This document shows positions 7,838-16,314 of a stretch of DNA of 55,290 bases, in pieces. The DNA is from Novosphingobium sp. (GTDB lineage: Bacteria; Pseudomonadota; Alphaproteobacteria; Sphingomonadales; Sphingomonadaceae), in NCBI RefSeq assembly GCF_025351285.1, contig NZ_JANXWG010000131.1, positions 1 to 55,290 on the forward strand, read 5' to 3'. The translations under genes and the position numbers were made by a program. Under the pieces are notes generated by a model. That model was given only the letters and a program-made list of their open reading frames with translations. It was not told the DNA's origin and made no database searches. Each line of letters opens with the position of its first letter. The first letter of the stretch is position 1.

Positions 7838-9091
7838 ATGGCCAGTCTAGCCGCCGCCGGTACCGCCGGTTACGCGCCCGTATCGGGCAAATCGTTCTGG
7901 AAATCGGGGCACAGCCCCACGTTGATCGCGGCGTTCCTCTATTTCGACGTGGCATTCATGGTGTGGGTGCTGCTCGGCCCGCTGGCACCGATCATCTCGA
8001 AGCAACTGATGCTCGATCCCGGCCAGAAGGGCCTGATGGTCGCGGTTCCCACGCTGGCCGGCGCGGTGCTGCGGCTGGTCAACGGATTGCTGGTCGATCG
8101 GATCGGGCCAAAGCGCACCGGCACGATCAGCCAGATCATCGTCATCGCCGGCCTGGCCTTCGCGTGGCACTTCGGCATCACCAGCTACGCCGGTACGCTG
8201 GCGCTCGGCGTAATCCTCGGCTTTGCCGGGGCGAGCTTCGCGGTGGCCTTGCCGCTGGCGAGCCGCTGGTATCCGCCCGAGCACCAGGGCAAGGCGATGG
8301 GCATCGCCGGCATGGGCAATTCGGGCACCGTGTTCGCCGCACTGTTCGCGGCATTGCTGGCCAAGGCCTATGGCTGGACCAATGTGCTCGGCCTGGCGCT
8401 GATCCCCTTGATCGCGGTGTTCGTGATCTACCTCGTGGTCGCCAAGGACAGCCCCGACCAGCCCGCGCCCAAGCCGCTTTCGGCTTATGCTGCGGTGCTC
8501 AAGGATGCCGATGCCTGGTGGTTCATGCTGTTCTACGGCGTGACTTTCGGCGGCTTCGTCGGCCTGTCGAGCTCGCTGCCGACTTACTACGCCGATGGTT
8601 ACGGCGTGACTCCAGTGATCGCTGGCTACTGCACCGCTGCCGCCGTGTTCATGGGTTCGCTGCTGCGCCCGATGGGTGGCGGGCTGGCTGACCGTTTCGG
8701 CGGTATCCGCACGCTGACGGTGGTCTATATCGTGGCGGCCATCCTGCTGACGGTGATCGCTTTCGCGCCGCACGTCCTGCCGCTGATGGTGGCGCTGTTC
8801 ATCGCCACATTGGGCACGCTGGGCGTGGGCAACGGCGCGGTGTTCCAGCTCGTGCCGCAGCGCTTCCGTAAGGAAATCGGCGTGATGACCGGGCTGGTCG
8901 GGTTCGGCGGCGGGGTCGGCGGGTTCTACCTCGCTTCCTCGCTCGGTTATGCCAAGAAGCTGACCGGCAGCGCCGGGCCGGGCTTTTTGATCTTCGCCGC
9001 GCTGGCGGTGATCGCGCTGATCGGACTGACTTCCGTAAAGCGCCGCTGGCGGACCACCTGGGGTGCGGCCGTGCAAGGCGTGCGCATCTGA
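7838..9091 (+). CDS. narK: Nitrate/nitrite transporter (NarK/NasA-type, MFS NNP family)
   Basis: A 417-residue, 12-helix major facilitator of the nitrate/nitrite porter family. GIAGMGNSGTVFAALFAALL and a second glycine-rich signature (TGLVGFGGGVGGFYLASSLG) match the two NNP nitrate signatures. It imports nitrate across the inner membrane for assimilation. The start is ATG 7838 with GGGAGGA upstream. No convincing promoter lies directly in front of it. It may depend on readthrough from leader 1, whose transcript would cross the kinase gene antisense. The porin follows after 129 bases. Confidence 0.9.
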   Translation: MASLAAAGTAGYAPVSGKSFWKSGHSPTLIAAFLYFDVAFMVWVLLGPLAPIISKQLMLDPGQKGLMVAVPTLAGAVLRLVNGLLVDRIGPKRTGTISQIIVIAGLAFAWHFGITSYAGTLALGVILGFAGASFAVALPLASRWYPPEHQGKAMGIAGMGNSGTVFAALFAALLAKAYGWTNVLGLALIPLIAVFVIYLVVAKDSPDQPAPKPLSAYAAVLKDADAWWFMLFYGVTFGGFVGLSSSLPTYYADGYGVTPVIAGYCTAAAVFMGSLLRPMGGGLADRFGGIRTLTVVYIVAAILLTVIAFAPHVLPLMVALFIATLGTLGVGNGAVFQLVPQRFRKEIGVMTGLVGFGGGVGGFYLASSLGYAKKLTGSAGPGFLIFAALAVIALIGLTSVKRRWRTTWGAAVQGVRI

Positions 9092-9109
9092 TTTGAGGGG
9101 CGGCGAGAG

Positions 9110-9130
9110 GGCGGGGCATCGAACCCCGCC
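9110..9130 (+). terminator. GC hairpin between narK and the porin gene
   Basis: GGCGGGG (9110-9116) and CCCCGCC (9124-9130) form a 7-bp stem with a seven-base loop just after the narK stop. There is no T-run, so it is more likely an mRNA-protecting or attenuating hairpin than a full terminator. Confidence 0.45.
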
Positions 9131-9220
9131 CCCGCAGATAGCGGCACCCGGATTATCGGGGCCGGCGAGAGGATGCCTGAAACTTTCGCTCAAAAGCATC
9201 CATGCCAGGGAGGCATTTTC

Positions 9221-10528
9221 ATGAAAACCTATCTGCTGACGGCGACCGCAGTGGCGGCGTCGATCGGAGCTGCACACACTGCGTTTGCCGCACCCGCCCC
9301 CAAGCACCATTTCGGCGATCCGGTAGCGATCACGCCCGAAATCACGATCGATCCGATGTTCGACGGGCGGTTGCGCTACGAACATGTCGACCAGCCGGGC
9401 ATCGAGGCCGACGCGCTGACCCTGCGCATCCGCGCCGGCGCCGAGCTCCAGCTCAAGCCGATCCACGTCAACGTGCTGGTCGAAAGCGAGGCGACTCTGG
9501 GCCTCGTCAATAAGTACAACGCGCTGCCGTTCGTGCCGGTGAGCCCGAACAGCCAGCGCCGCACCGGCTACGCGGTGATCCCCGATCCGCAGAACATCGA
9601 ACTCAACCGCATCCAGGTGCAGTACAAGATCAAGCAACTGACCGTCACGCTCGGTCGCCAGCGGATCAACCTCGACGATCAGCGCTGGGTCGGCAATGCC
9701 GGCTGGCGGCAGAACGAGCAGACCTTCGACGCGGTGCGCGGCGAGGGCAAGATCGGGCCGGTGACGCTCGATGGCACATACTCGATCGCGCAGCGTACGA
9801 TCTTCGGTGAGGACGCACTCCCACGCACCGCGTTCGACGGCAACTTCGTGTTTCTGGGTGCAGGCGTGAAGGCGGGGACGAAAAAAGCCGAAATCGCGAT
9901 CAAGGGCTTTGCCTACCTGCTCGATTACAAGCTTTCGGCACAAGGCGGCGCGCTCGCAACGCTCAACGCCGATAGCCAGACGTACGGCGCGCGCGCCACG
10001 GCGGGCTTTGCGCTGACGTCAAAGGTCAAGCTGTCGCTCGCCGCCAGTTATGCGCGCCAGTCGGCCTACAAGGGCAATCCGCTGAACTACGGCGCGGACT
10101 ATATCGCCGCCGAAGCCGGGTTGGCCGCTCACGGGTTTACGCTGACCGGGGGCTACGAAAAGCTCGGCAGCGCGGTTTCGGCCACCGGTGTGCGACGTTC
10201 GGTGCAGACGCAGATGGCCACATTGCACAAGTTCAACGGCTGGGCGGACTTGTTCCTGGTCACCCCGGCGAATGGCTTGCAGAATTATTACGCAAGCCTC
10301 GCCAAGGCTTTCCCCAAGATCAAGGCGTTGCCAGGGTTGAACGCGGCGGTGATCTATCACCGCTTCGACAGCGACTTCGGCGGGATCTATGACGGCAACG
10401 AACTCGACGCGAGCCTTGGCTTCAAGATCGGGCGGGTGACAGTGCTGGCCAAGTACGCCGATTACAAGGCGCGGGGCTTCGGCGTGAACACAAAAAAGGG
10501 CTGGCTCCAGGCCGAATTCACCTACTGA
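9221..10528 (+). CDS. Alginate-export-family outer-membrane porin, probable nitrate/nitrite channel
   Basis: A 435-residue protein with a Sec signal peptide (MKTYLLTATAVAASIGAAHTAFA) and a beta-barrel made of alternating strands. It has the alginate-export-family N-terminal pattern (FDGRLRYEHVDQPGIEADALTLRIRAG, then LTVTLGRQRINLDDQRWVGN) and ends in FTY, an aromatic C-terminal residue as expected for barrel insertion. Porins of this family appear in alphaproteobacterial nitrate clusters, so the likely job is passing nitrate or nitrite through the outer membrane rather than alginate secretion. ATG 9221 follows GGGAGG. It lies between narK and the second leader. Confidence 0.8.
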   Translation: MKTYLLTATAVAASIGAAHTAFAAPAPKHHFGDPVAITPEITIDPMFDGRLRYEHVDQPGIEADALTLRIRAGAELQLKPIHVNVLVESEATLGLVNKYNALPFVPVSPNSQRRTGYAVIPDPQNIELNRIQVQYKIKQLTVTLGRQRINLDDQRWVGNAGWRQNEQTFDAVRGEGKIGPVTLDGTYSIAQRTIFGEDALPRTAFDGNFVFLGAGVKAGTKKAEIAIKGFAYLLDYKLSAQGGALATLNADSQTYGARATAGFALTSKVKLSLAASYARQSAYKGNPLNYGADYIAAEAGLAAHGFTLTGGYEKLGSAVSATGVRRSVQTQMATLHKFNGWADLFLVTPANGLQNYYASLAKAFPKIKALPGLNAAVIYHRFDSDFGGIYDGNELDASLGFKIGRVTVLAKYADYKARGFGVNTKKGWLQAEFTY

Positions 10529-10561
10529 GCGAAGTCGATCGGGTGCGGGGCGGCAAATCTT

Positions 10562-10610
10562 TGCTGCACTGCAAAATAGACTTGCCGCACTGCACCCGAA
10601 TCGGTTACAC
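10562..10610 (+). promoter_or_regulatory. Promoter of the second NasT leader (nas promoter 2)
   Basis: TGCTGCACTGCAAAA (from 10562), TTGCCG (10582-10587), a 17-base spacer ending in GAATCGG, and TTACAC (10605-10610). The motif and spacing match promoter 1 exactly: 36 bases from TGCTGC to GAATCGG in both. Confidence 0.6.
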
Positions 10611-10634
10611 CCGTGGCATAGCGAAGCATCGGCC

Positions 10635-10743
10635 CACCCAGCGTTGGGTGATCGATTGCCGCCTTCGCCCCGAACATTCTCATACGCGTGGCAACGAAGC
10701 CGCCCGAAGCGATCCTGTTGGATCGGTTTGTGGCGGCTTTTTT
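10635..10743 (+). promoter_or_regulatory. NasT-responsive (ANTAR) antitermination leader 2, upstream of nirB
   Basis: First hairpin: CACCC / GGGTG (10635-10650) with loop AGCGTT. Second hairpin: GTGGC / GCCGC (10688-10703) with loop AACGAA. Both loops have six bases with A1 and G4, the ANTAR consensus. The second hairpin shares GCCGCC (10699-10704) with a terminator whose other arm is GGCGGC (10732-10737), followed by six T. The inner terminator stem here (CGATCC/GGATCG) differs from leader 1 (CAGGTC/GACCTG) but pairs just as well. That covariation supports a functional structure. The nirB start lies 30 bases after the T-run. Confidence 0.87.
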
Positions 10744-10772
10744 GCGTGCGCTTGTCCGACGGAGACGCCCCA

Positions 10773-13292
10773 GTGAATGCGCCGCTGACTTTCGACGAAA
10801 CCGCCCGCAAGACACCGCCGGCCGAACGCCTTGTGGTGATCGGCAACGGCATGGCCGGGTGCCGCGCGGTCGAGGAAATCCTTGAACGCGATCCGGCGCG
10901 ATACGCGATCACGATCTTCGGCGCCGAACCGCGCGTGAATTACAACCGCATCATGCTCTCGCCGGTGCTGGCGGGCGAAAAGGCGTTCGATGACATCGTC
11001 ATCAACGACCTGGCCTGGTACGATGACAACGGCATCACGCTGGTTTCGGGCGATCCGATCGCGCAGATCGACCGCGCGACGCAGACCGTGATCGCAAGGT
11101 CGGGCCGGGTCGAACCCTACGACACCTTGCTGATCGCCACGGGCTCGGACCCGGTGGTGATCCCGGTGCCGGGAAGCAAGCTGCCCGGCGTGGTCACCTT
11201 CCGCGATCTCGACGATGTCGACCGGATGCTGCTGGCCGCGCAGAAGGGCGGCAGCGCGGTGGTGATCGGCGGCGGGCTGCTCGGGCTGGAGGCCGCGCAT
11301 GGCCTCAGCTTGCGCGGCATGACGGTGACGGTGCTGCACCTGATGCCCACGCTGATGGAGCGCCAGCTCGACGAGGCGGCGGGCTTCCTGCTCAAGGCCG
11401 AACTCGAAAGCCGTGGGCAGACGATCCTGACCGGCGCCGATACTGCGGAAATCGTGGAGAAGGACGGACATGTCGCCGGCGTCCGGCTCAAGGACGGACG
11501 CGTGATCGACGCCGATATCGTGGTCATGGCGGTGGGCATCCGGCCCGCGACCCAACTCGCCAAAGCGGCAGGAATCGACGTCGAACGCGGCATTCTGGTC
11601 GATGACCACATGGTCACCTCGGATCCCACGGTCCTCGCGGTCGGCGAATGCGTCCAGCATCGCGGCGCCTGCTACGGCCTGGTCGCGCCGCTGTGGGACA
11701 TGTGCCGCGCGCTGGCCGATCACGCGACTGGTTCACCGAGCGGCTACACCGGCTCTGTCACCGCGACCAAGCTCAAGGTTTCGGGGATCGACCTGTTCTC
11801 AGCCGGCGATTTTTCGGGCGGCGAAGGCGCCGAGGACATCGTGATGCGCGACGCTGCACGCGGGCTCTACAAGCGCGTGGTGGTGAAGGCCGACAAGCTC
11901 GTCGGCGCGGTGCTTTATGGCGATACCGCCGACGGCAACTGGTATTTCGATCTCCTGAAAAAGGGCGAGGATGTTTCGTCGATCCGCGAAGGACTGATCT
12001 TCGGCCAGGCATTCGCGCTTGGGGGTGGCGCCCTCGCGGACCCTAACGCGGCCGTTGCGGCGCTCTCGGACGATGCCGAGATCTGCGGCTGCAACGGCGT
12101 CAGCAAGGGCAAAGTGGTTGCAACCATCGCGGGCGGCGCTTGCAGCCTCGATGCAGTGCGCTCGCAGTGCAAGGCTTCGGCGAGTTGCGGATCGTGCACC
12201 GGGTTGGTCGAAAGCCTGCTTGCGCTGATGCTGGGCGACGACGTTGCGCAGACCGCCCGCACAATGTGCAAGTGCACCAGCTTCACCCACGACGATGTGC
12301 GCCGGCTGATCGTGGAAAAGTCGCTCCGCGCGATCCCGCAAGTGATGCAGGAACTCCACTGGTCGACCCCCGAAGGCTGCGCTTCGTGCCGCCCGGCGCT
12401 CAATTACTACCTGCTCTGTGCCTGGCCGGGCGAGTACGAGGACGACCAGAAAAGCCGCTTCGTCAACGAACGGATGCACGCCAACATCCAGAAGGACGGC
12501 ACGTATTCGGTGGTGCCGCGGATGTGGGGCGGGCTGACCAACCCGCGCGAATTGCGCGCGATTGCCGATGTGGTCGAGAAGTTCAACGCACCGATGGTCA
12601 AGGTTACGGGCGGCCAGCGGCTCGATATCTTCGGGATCAAGAAGGAGGACCTGCCCGCCGTCTGGGCCGATCTCAATGCTGCCGGGATGGTCTCGGGCCA
12701 TGCTTACGGGAAGTCGCTGCGCACGGTGAAGACTTGCGTGGGTTCGGAATGGTGCCGCTTCGGCACGCAGGATTCGACCGGGCTGGGCGTCAAGATCGAG
12801 CACATGACCTGGGGCAGTTGGATGCCGCACAAGTTCAAGATCGCGGTCAGCGGCTGCCCGCGCAACTGCGCCGAGGCGACGATCAAGGACTTCGGCGTTA
12901 TCTGCGTCGATTCGGGGTACGAACTGATGGTCGGCGGCAACGGCGGGATCAAGCTGCGCGGCACCGACCTGCTGTGCAAGGTCGAAACCGAGGCGCAAGT
13001 CATGCAGGTCTGCGCCGCATTCATCCAGCTTTACCGCGAACAGGCACATTACCTCGAACGCACCGCACCGTGGATCGAGCGCGTCGGGCTCGATGCGGTG
13101 AAGGCCGGACTGTTCGACGACCCGCAAGCCGTGACCGAACTTGCCGCGCGGTTCCGCTTTTCGCAAAGCTTCTGCCAGGACGATCCCTGGGCCAAGCGCG
13201 CGGCCGGCGATCGCGCCGATTTGCACCAGCACATCGGCGAGTTCCGCCCCCATGGCACCGAAATGCCAACCACTCTGGAGACCGCATCATGA
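10773..13292 (+). CDS. nirB: Assimilatory nitrite reductase [NAD(P)H], large subunit
   Basis: The 839-residue catalytic subunit reduces nitrite to ammonium with NAD(P)H. In order it has an N-terminal FAD/NAD(P)H domain (LVVIGNGMAGCRAVEEI, then VVIGGGLLGLEAAHGL), BFD-like [2Fe-2S] segments (CGCNGVSKGKVV, CKASASCGSC), and the siroheme/[4Fe-4S] domain. The siroheme ligands are TCVGSEWCRFG near residue 654 and SGCPRNCAEA near 695. The GTG at 10773 is the in-frame start, with GGAG ten bases upstream; the nearby ATG (10777) is out of frame. The stop overlaps nirD (ATGA). The length is normal. Expression should depend on NasT through leader 2. Confidence 0.95.
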   Translation: MNAPLTFDETARKTPPAERLVVIGNGMAGCRAVEEILERDPARYAITIFGAEPRVNYNRIMLSPVLAGEKAFDDIVINDLAWYDDNGITLVSGDPIAQIDRATQTVIARSGRVEPYDTLLIATGSDPVVIPVPGSKLPGVVTFRDLDDVDRMLLAAQKGGSAVVIGGGLLGLEAAHGLSLRGMTVTVLHLMPTLMERQLDEAAGFLLKAELESRGQTILTGADTAEIVEKDGHVAGVRLKDGRVIDADIVVMAVGIRPATQLAKAAGIDVERGILVDDHMVTSDPTVLAVGECVQHRGACYGLVAPLWDMCRALADHATGSPSGYTGSVTATKLKVSGIDLFSAGDFSGGEGAEDIVMRDAARGLYKRVVVKADKLVGAVLYGDTADGNWYFDLLKKGEDVSSIREGLIFGQAFALGGGALADPNAAVAALSDDAEICGCNGVSKGKVVATIAGGACSLDAVRSQCKASASCGSCTGLVESLLALMLGDDVAQTARTMCKCTSFTHDDVRRLIVEKSLRAIPQVMQELHWSTPEGCASCRPALNYYLLCAWPGEYEDDQKSRFVNERMHANIQKDGTYSVVPRMWGGLTNPRELRAIADVVEKFNAPMVKVTGGQRLDIFGIKKEDLPAVWADLNAAGMVSGHAYGKSLRTVKTCVGSEWCRFGTQDSTGLGVKIEHMTWGSWMPHKFKIAVSGCPRNCAEATIKDFGVICVDSGYELMVGGNGGIKLRGTDLLCKVETEAQVMQVCAAFIQLYREQAHYLERTAPWIERVGLDAVKAGLFDDPQAVTELAARFRFSQSFCQDDPWAKRAAGDRADLHQHIGEFRPHGTEMPTTLETAS

Positions 13293-13645
13293 TCGGCGCA
13301 TGGCTCGATATCGGCCCGGTCGACCAGATCACACCCGGCAGCGCGCGCACGCTCAAGGTTCAGGGCGGTGAGGAAATCGCGGTGTTCCGCACCGAAGGCA
13401 ACCAGTTCCACGCATTGGTCAACGCCTGCCCGCACAAGCGCGGACCGCTTTCGCAGGGCATCGTCCACGGCGGGGTGGTAACCTGCCCGCTGCACAACTG
13501 GAACATCTCGCTGACCAGCGGCGAGGCCTTGGGTGACGACAAGGGCTGCGTGCCGGTGATCCCGTTGCGGGTCGATGCAGGGCGGATCTACCTGCTGCGC
13601 AGTGCGCTCGTAGCGCACAGCGCGACGGACTTGCGCGCGGCGTGA
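13289..13645 (+). CDS. nirD: Nitrite reductase [NAD(P)H], small Rieske-type subunit
   Basis: A 118-residue Rieske-fold protein, the partner of NirB. CPHKRGPLSQG and CPLHNWNISL give the C-x-H and C-x2-H motifs, so unlike enterobacterial NirD it should still carry a [2Fe-2S] cluster. ATG 13289 overlaps the nirB stop by four bases, and the stop overlaps the GTG of nasA. This fits coupled translation of all reductase subunits. Confidence 0.92.
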   Translation: MIGAWLDIGPVDQITPGSARTLKVQGGEEIAVFRTEGNQFHALVNACPHKRGPLSQGIVHGGVVTCPLHNWNISLTSGEALGDDKGCVPVIPLRVDAGRIYLLRSALVAHSATDLRAA

Positions 13646-16314
13646 GCACTCCGATCCGCACCACTTGCGCCTATTGCGGCGTGGGCTGCGGGGTGACCGC
13701 GACGGTCACTGGCGAGCGCACGGTCACGATCGTTGGCGACCTCGAACACCCGGCCAACTTCGGCAAGCTGTGCTCGAAGGGCACGCATCTGGGCGAAACA
13801 GTAGGGCTCGAAGGCCGGCTGCTCCACCCGATGATCGGCGATGAGCGGGTGGGATGGGATGCGGCCCTCGATGAAGTCGCCGGCCGGATGCGCGCCTGCA
13901 TCGCCGAGCACGGACCCGACAGCGTGGCGTTCTACGTCTCGGGCCAATTGCTGACCGAGGACTACTATGTCGCCAACAAGCTGATGAAGGGCTTCATCGG
14001 CAGCGGCAATATCGACACCAATTCGCGGCTGTGCATGGCCAGCGCGGTCGCCGCGCACAACCGCGCGTTCGGCGAGGACGTGGTGCCGTGCAGCTATGAG
14101 GACCTCGATGAAGCCGACCTGATCCTTTTGGTCGGCTCGAACACCGCGTGGTGCCATCCGGTGATCTGGCAGCGGATTGAACGCGCGCGCGAGATGCGCG
14201 GCACGAAGATCGTGGTGATCGACCCGCGCCGCACCGAGACCGCCGAGGGTGCGGACTTGCACGTGCAGGTGGGGCCCGATGGCGATGTTGCGCTGTTCAA
14301 TGCGCTGCTGGCAGAGATGGATGAGCGCGGGTTGGTGGAACACAGCTTCATCGAACAGCACTGTGAGGTTCCGGAGAATTTCTGGCCCCACCTCCGATCG
14401 TGTCGAGCCCTTCGGCAGGCTCAGGATGAACTGCCGCCCTTCGGGCGTCAGTCGAGACACCACGCGCATCACCAGCGTGTCTCGACTTCGCTCGACACGA
14501 ACGGAGGGGTGGGTGACTCGGAGTTTCAGGCCCTCGCCGATCTCGTCGCCGCGCATCCGCGCATGGTCACGCTGTTCAGCCAGGGCGCCAACCAGTCGGT
14601 TTCGGGCACCGACAAGGGCAACGCGATCATCAACCTTCACCTCGCGCTGGGGCGGATCAACCAGGCCGGCGCGGGGCCGTTCTCGATCACCGGCCAGCCC
14701 AACGCGATGGGCGGGCGTGAAGTGGGCGGGCTCGCCAACATGCTCGCCTGCCACCTGGGCTTTTCCGCACCCGAACGCGCCGATGTCGCGGCGTTCTGGA
14801 ACACCGAGCAACTCTGCACCGGCCCCGGCCTCAAGGCGGTCGAAATGTTCCGCGCGGTCCACGATGGCCGGATCAAGTTCCTGTGGGTCATGGCGACCAA
14901 CCCCGCCGTGTCGATGCCCGATGCCGGCTTCGTGCGCGAGGCACTGGCCCGCTGCCCGACCGTGGTGGTCAGCGACGTGATCGCCGATACCGACACCGCC
15001 AAATTCGCGCATATCCGCCTGCCCGCGCTGGCATGGGGCGAGAAGGACGGCACCGTCACCAATTCCGAACGCATGGTCAGCCGCCAGCGTGCGCTGTTCG
15101 CGGCGCCAGGTGAAGCACGGGCGGACTTGCGGATCGTTTGCGACGTGGCCGCACGGCTGGGTTGGGGCGAGGCGTTCGACTTCGCCAGCCCGGCAGCCGT
15201 TTTCCGCGAATATGCGGCGATGACCGCGCTGGCCGGGCGGCACGGCAAGCTGCTCGACTTGTCGGACAAGGCTGGGCTGAGTGATAGCGCTTATGAAGCG
15301 CTCGAACCCTTCAGGTGGGGCGGTCTGCACCCGTTTGCGAAGGGCTACCCGACCGCCACTGGCCGCGCGAAGATGATCGCGGTTGTGGCGCGCGCATCGG
15401 TGATCGATCCAGAATTTCCGCTGTGGCTCAACACCGGTCGCTACCGCGATCAATGGCATACGATGACCCGCACCGGGCTTTCGTCCACCTTGTCGCAACA
15501 CCGCCGCGAGCCTTTGCTCGAAGTCCATCCGGCCGATGCCGCAGAGCTGGGGCTGGCCGATGGCGGGCTTGCGCGTATCACCACCGGAATGGGGACGAGC
15601 GTGTTTCGGGTGCTCGTCACCGATGCGCAGCGCCGTGGCGAGATTTACGCGCCGATGCACTGGACCGATGCTTTCGCCAGCCAAGGACGCGCCAACCGGC
15701 TTGCTCCCCCGCTCACCGATCCGCATTCGGGCCAGCCCGCCTTCAAGCGCATCGCCGCGCGGATTGCGCCGGTAGCGCCTGAATGGCGGGCGTTCCTTGC
15801 CAGCCGCGACGCGGTCCGGCCGCATGATGTTCTGTACTGGACCCGTTCGCGCGTGCCCGGTGGCTGGCTGGTCGAACTCGCCGGAATGGGCGCGATCGAT
15901 ATCGATGCCTTGCTACCCATTGGCGATCGCCTGGAAGTGGCCGATAGCGCGCGCGGAATGCGCCGGATTGTGGTGCGCGATGGTGCGGGTGCGCTGATCG
16001 CCGCGCTTTACATCAGCCGCTCGGGCACGCTTCCGCCGCGCGATTGGGTGGCGGGTGAACTGGGCTCCGCCGCGGCGGCTCCGGTCGAACTGCTTGCGGG
16101 CAGGCCATCGATTCCCCAGCCCGATCGTGGCCCGATGGTCTGCATTTGCCACGGCATCGGCGCGAACGAGATCGGCGCGGCGGTCTGCGCCGGGGCGGGC
16201 GACGTTCTGGCGGTGGGTGCAGCCACGCGCGCGGGCACCAACTGCGGCAGTTGCCGGCCGGCGATCTCGGCCATCCTGGCCGTGCGTCAGGCATTCACAC
16301 TGGAGACCGCCTGA
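13642..16314 (+). CDS. nasA: Assimilatory nitrate reductase catalytic subunit (Mo-bis-MGD), with in-frame repeat insertion
   Basis: The 890-residue cytoplasmic enzyme reduces nitrate to nitrite. The N-terminal [4Fe-4S] cluster is ligated by C9, C12, C16 and C44 (TCAYCGVGCG, then LCSKG). The molybdopterin domains follow, with NSRLCMASAVAAHNRAFG, LGRINQAGAGPFSITGQPN and a C-terminal MopB dinucleotide-binding part. A C-terminal BFD-like [2Fe-2S] domain (CICHGIGANEIG, then NCGSCRPAI) accepts electrons. About 42 residues near 249-291 (RSCRALRQAQDELPPFG and on) are foreign: they are the translation of an interspersed palindromic repeat (14387-14513). The frame stays open through it, so the protein is probably still made. 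GTG start 13642 overlaps nirD. The gene is also called nasC in some species. Confidence 0.93.
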   Translation: MSTPIRTTCAYCGVGCGVTATVTGERTVTIVGDLEHPANFGKLCSKGTHLGETVGLEGRLLHPMIGDERVGWDAALDEVAGRMRACIAEHGPDSVAFYVSGQLLTEDYYVANKLMKGFIGSGNIDTNSRLCMASAVAAHNRAFGEDVVPCSYEDLDEADLILLVGSNTAWCHPVIWQRIERAREMRGTKIVVIDPRRTETAEGADLHVQVGPDGDVALFNALLAEMDERGLVEHSFIEQHCEVPENFWPHLRSCRALRQAQDELPPFGRQSRHHAHHQRVSTSLDTNGGVGDSEFQALADLVAAHPRMVTLFSQGANQSVSGTDKGNAIINLHLALGRINQAGAGPFSITGQPNAMGGREVGGLANMLACHLGFSAPERADVAAFWNTEQLCTGPGLKAVEMFRAVHDGRIKFLWVMATNPAVSMPDAGFVREALARCPTVVVSDVIADTDTAKFAHIRLPALAWGEKDGTVTNSERMVSRQRALFAAPGEARADLRIVCDVAARLGWGEAFDFASPAAVFREYAAMTALAGRHGKLLDLSDKAGLSDSAYEALEPFRWGGLHPFAKGYPTATGRAKMIAVVARASVIDPEFPLWLNTGRYRDQWHTMTRTGLSSTLSQHRREPLLEVHPADAAELGLADGGLARITTGMGTSVFRVLVTDAQRRGEIYAPMHWTDAFASQGRANRLAPPLTDPHSGQPAFKRIAARIAPVAPEWRAFLASRDAVRPHDVLYWTRSRVPGGWLVELAGMGAIDIDALLPIGDRLEVADSARGMRRIVVRDGAGALIAALYISRSGTLPPRDWVAGELGSAAAAPVELLAGRPSIPQPDRGPMVCICHGIGANEIGAAVCAGAGDVLAVGAATRAGTNCGSCRPAISAILAVRQAFTLETA
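14387..14513. repeat. Sphingomonad-type palindromic repeat inserted in frame in nasA
   Basis: The ends are inverted repeats of 21 and 23 bases (CCCACC..TCCG...TGTCGAG against CTCGACACGA..CGGAGG..GGTGGG). They differ by one substitution and a two-base gap. Inside, AGTCGAGACAC (from 14450) pairs with GTGTCTCGACT (to 14487). The segments CGAGCCCTTCGGCAGGCTCA and CTCGACTTCGCTCGACAC resemble the interspersed repeats I know from sphingomonad genomes, usually intergenic. Translated in the nasA frame it has no stop. Copy number in the genome cannot be seen from here. Confidence 0.82.

Noticed and set aside
5982..7850. 622-codon plus-strand open frame directly after leader 1, with GGAG and ATG at 6003
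   Set aside because: It is tempting because a gene would be expected here, but the opposite strand encodes a complete PP2C/kinase with all motifs. The plus-strand product has no recognisable domain. I keep the ATG only as a possible remnant.
10777..10779. ATG as nirB start
   Set aside because: It is out of frame with nirB. The GTG at 10773 is in frame and has GGAG upstream.
14387..14513. Frameshift or pseudogene in nasA caused by the repeat
   Set aside because: The reading frame continues without stop or shift through the repeat to the C-terminal [2Fe-2S] domain, so the gene is called intact.
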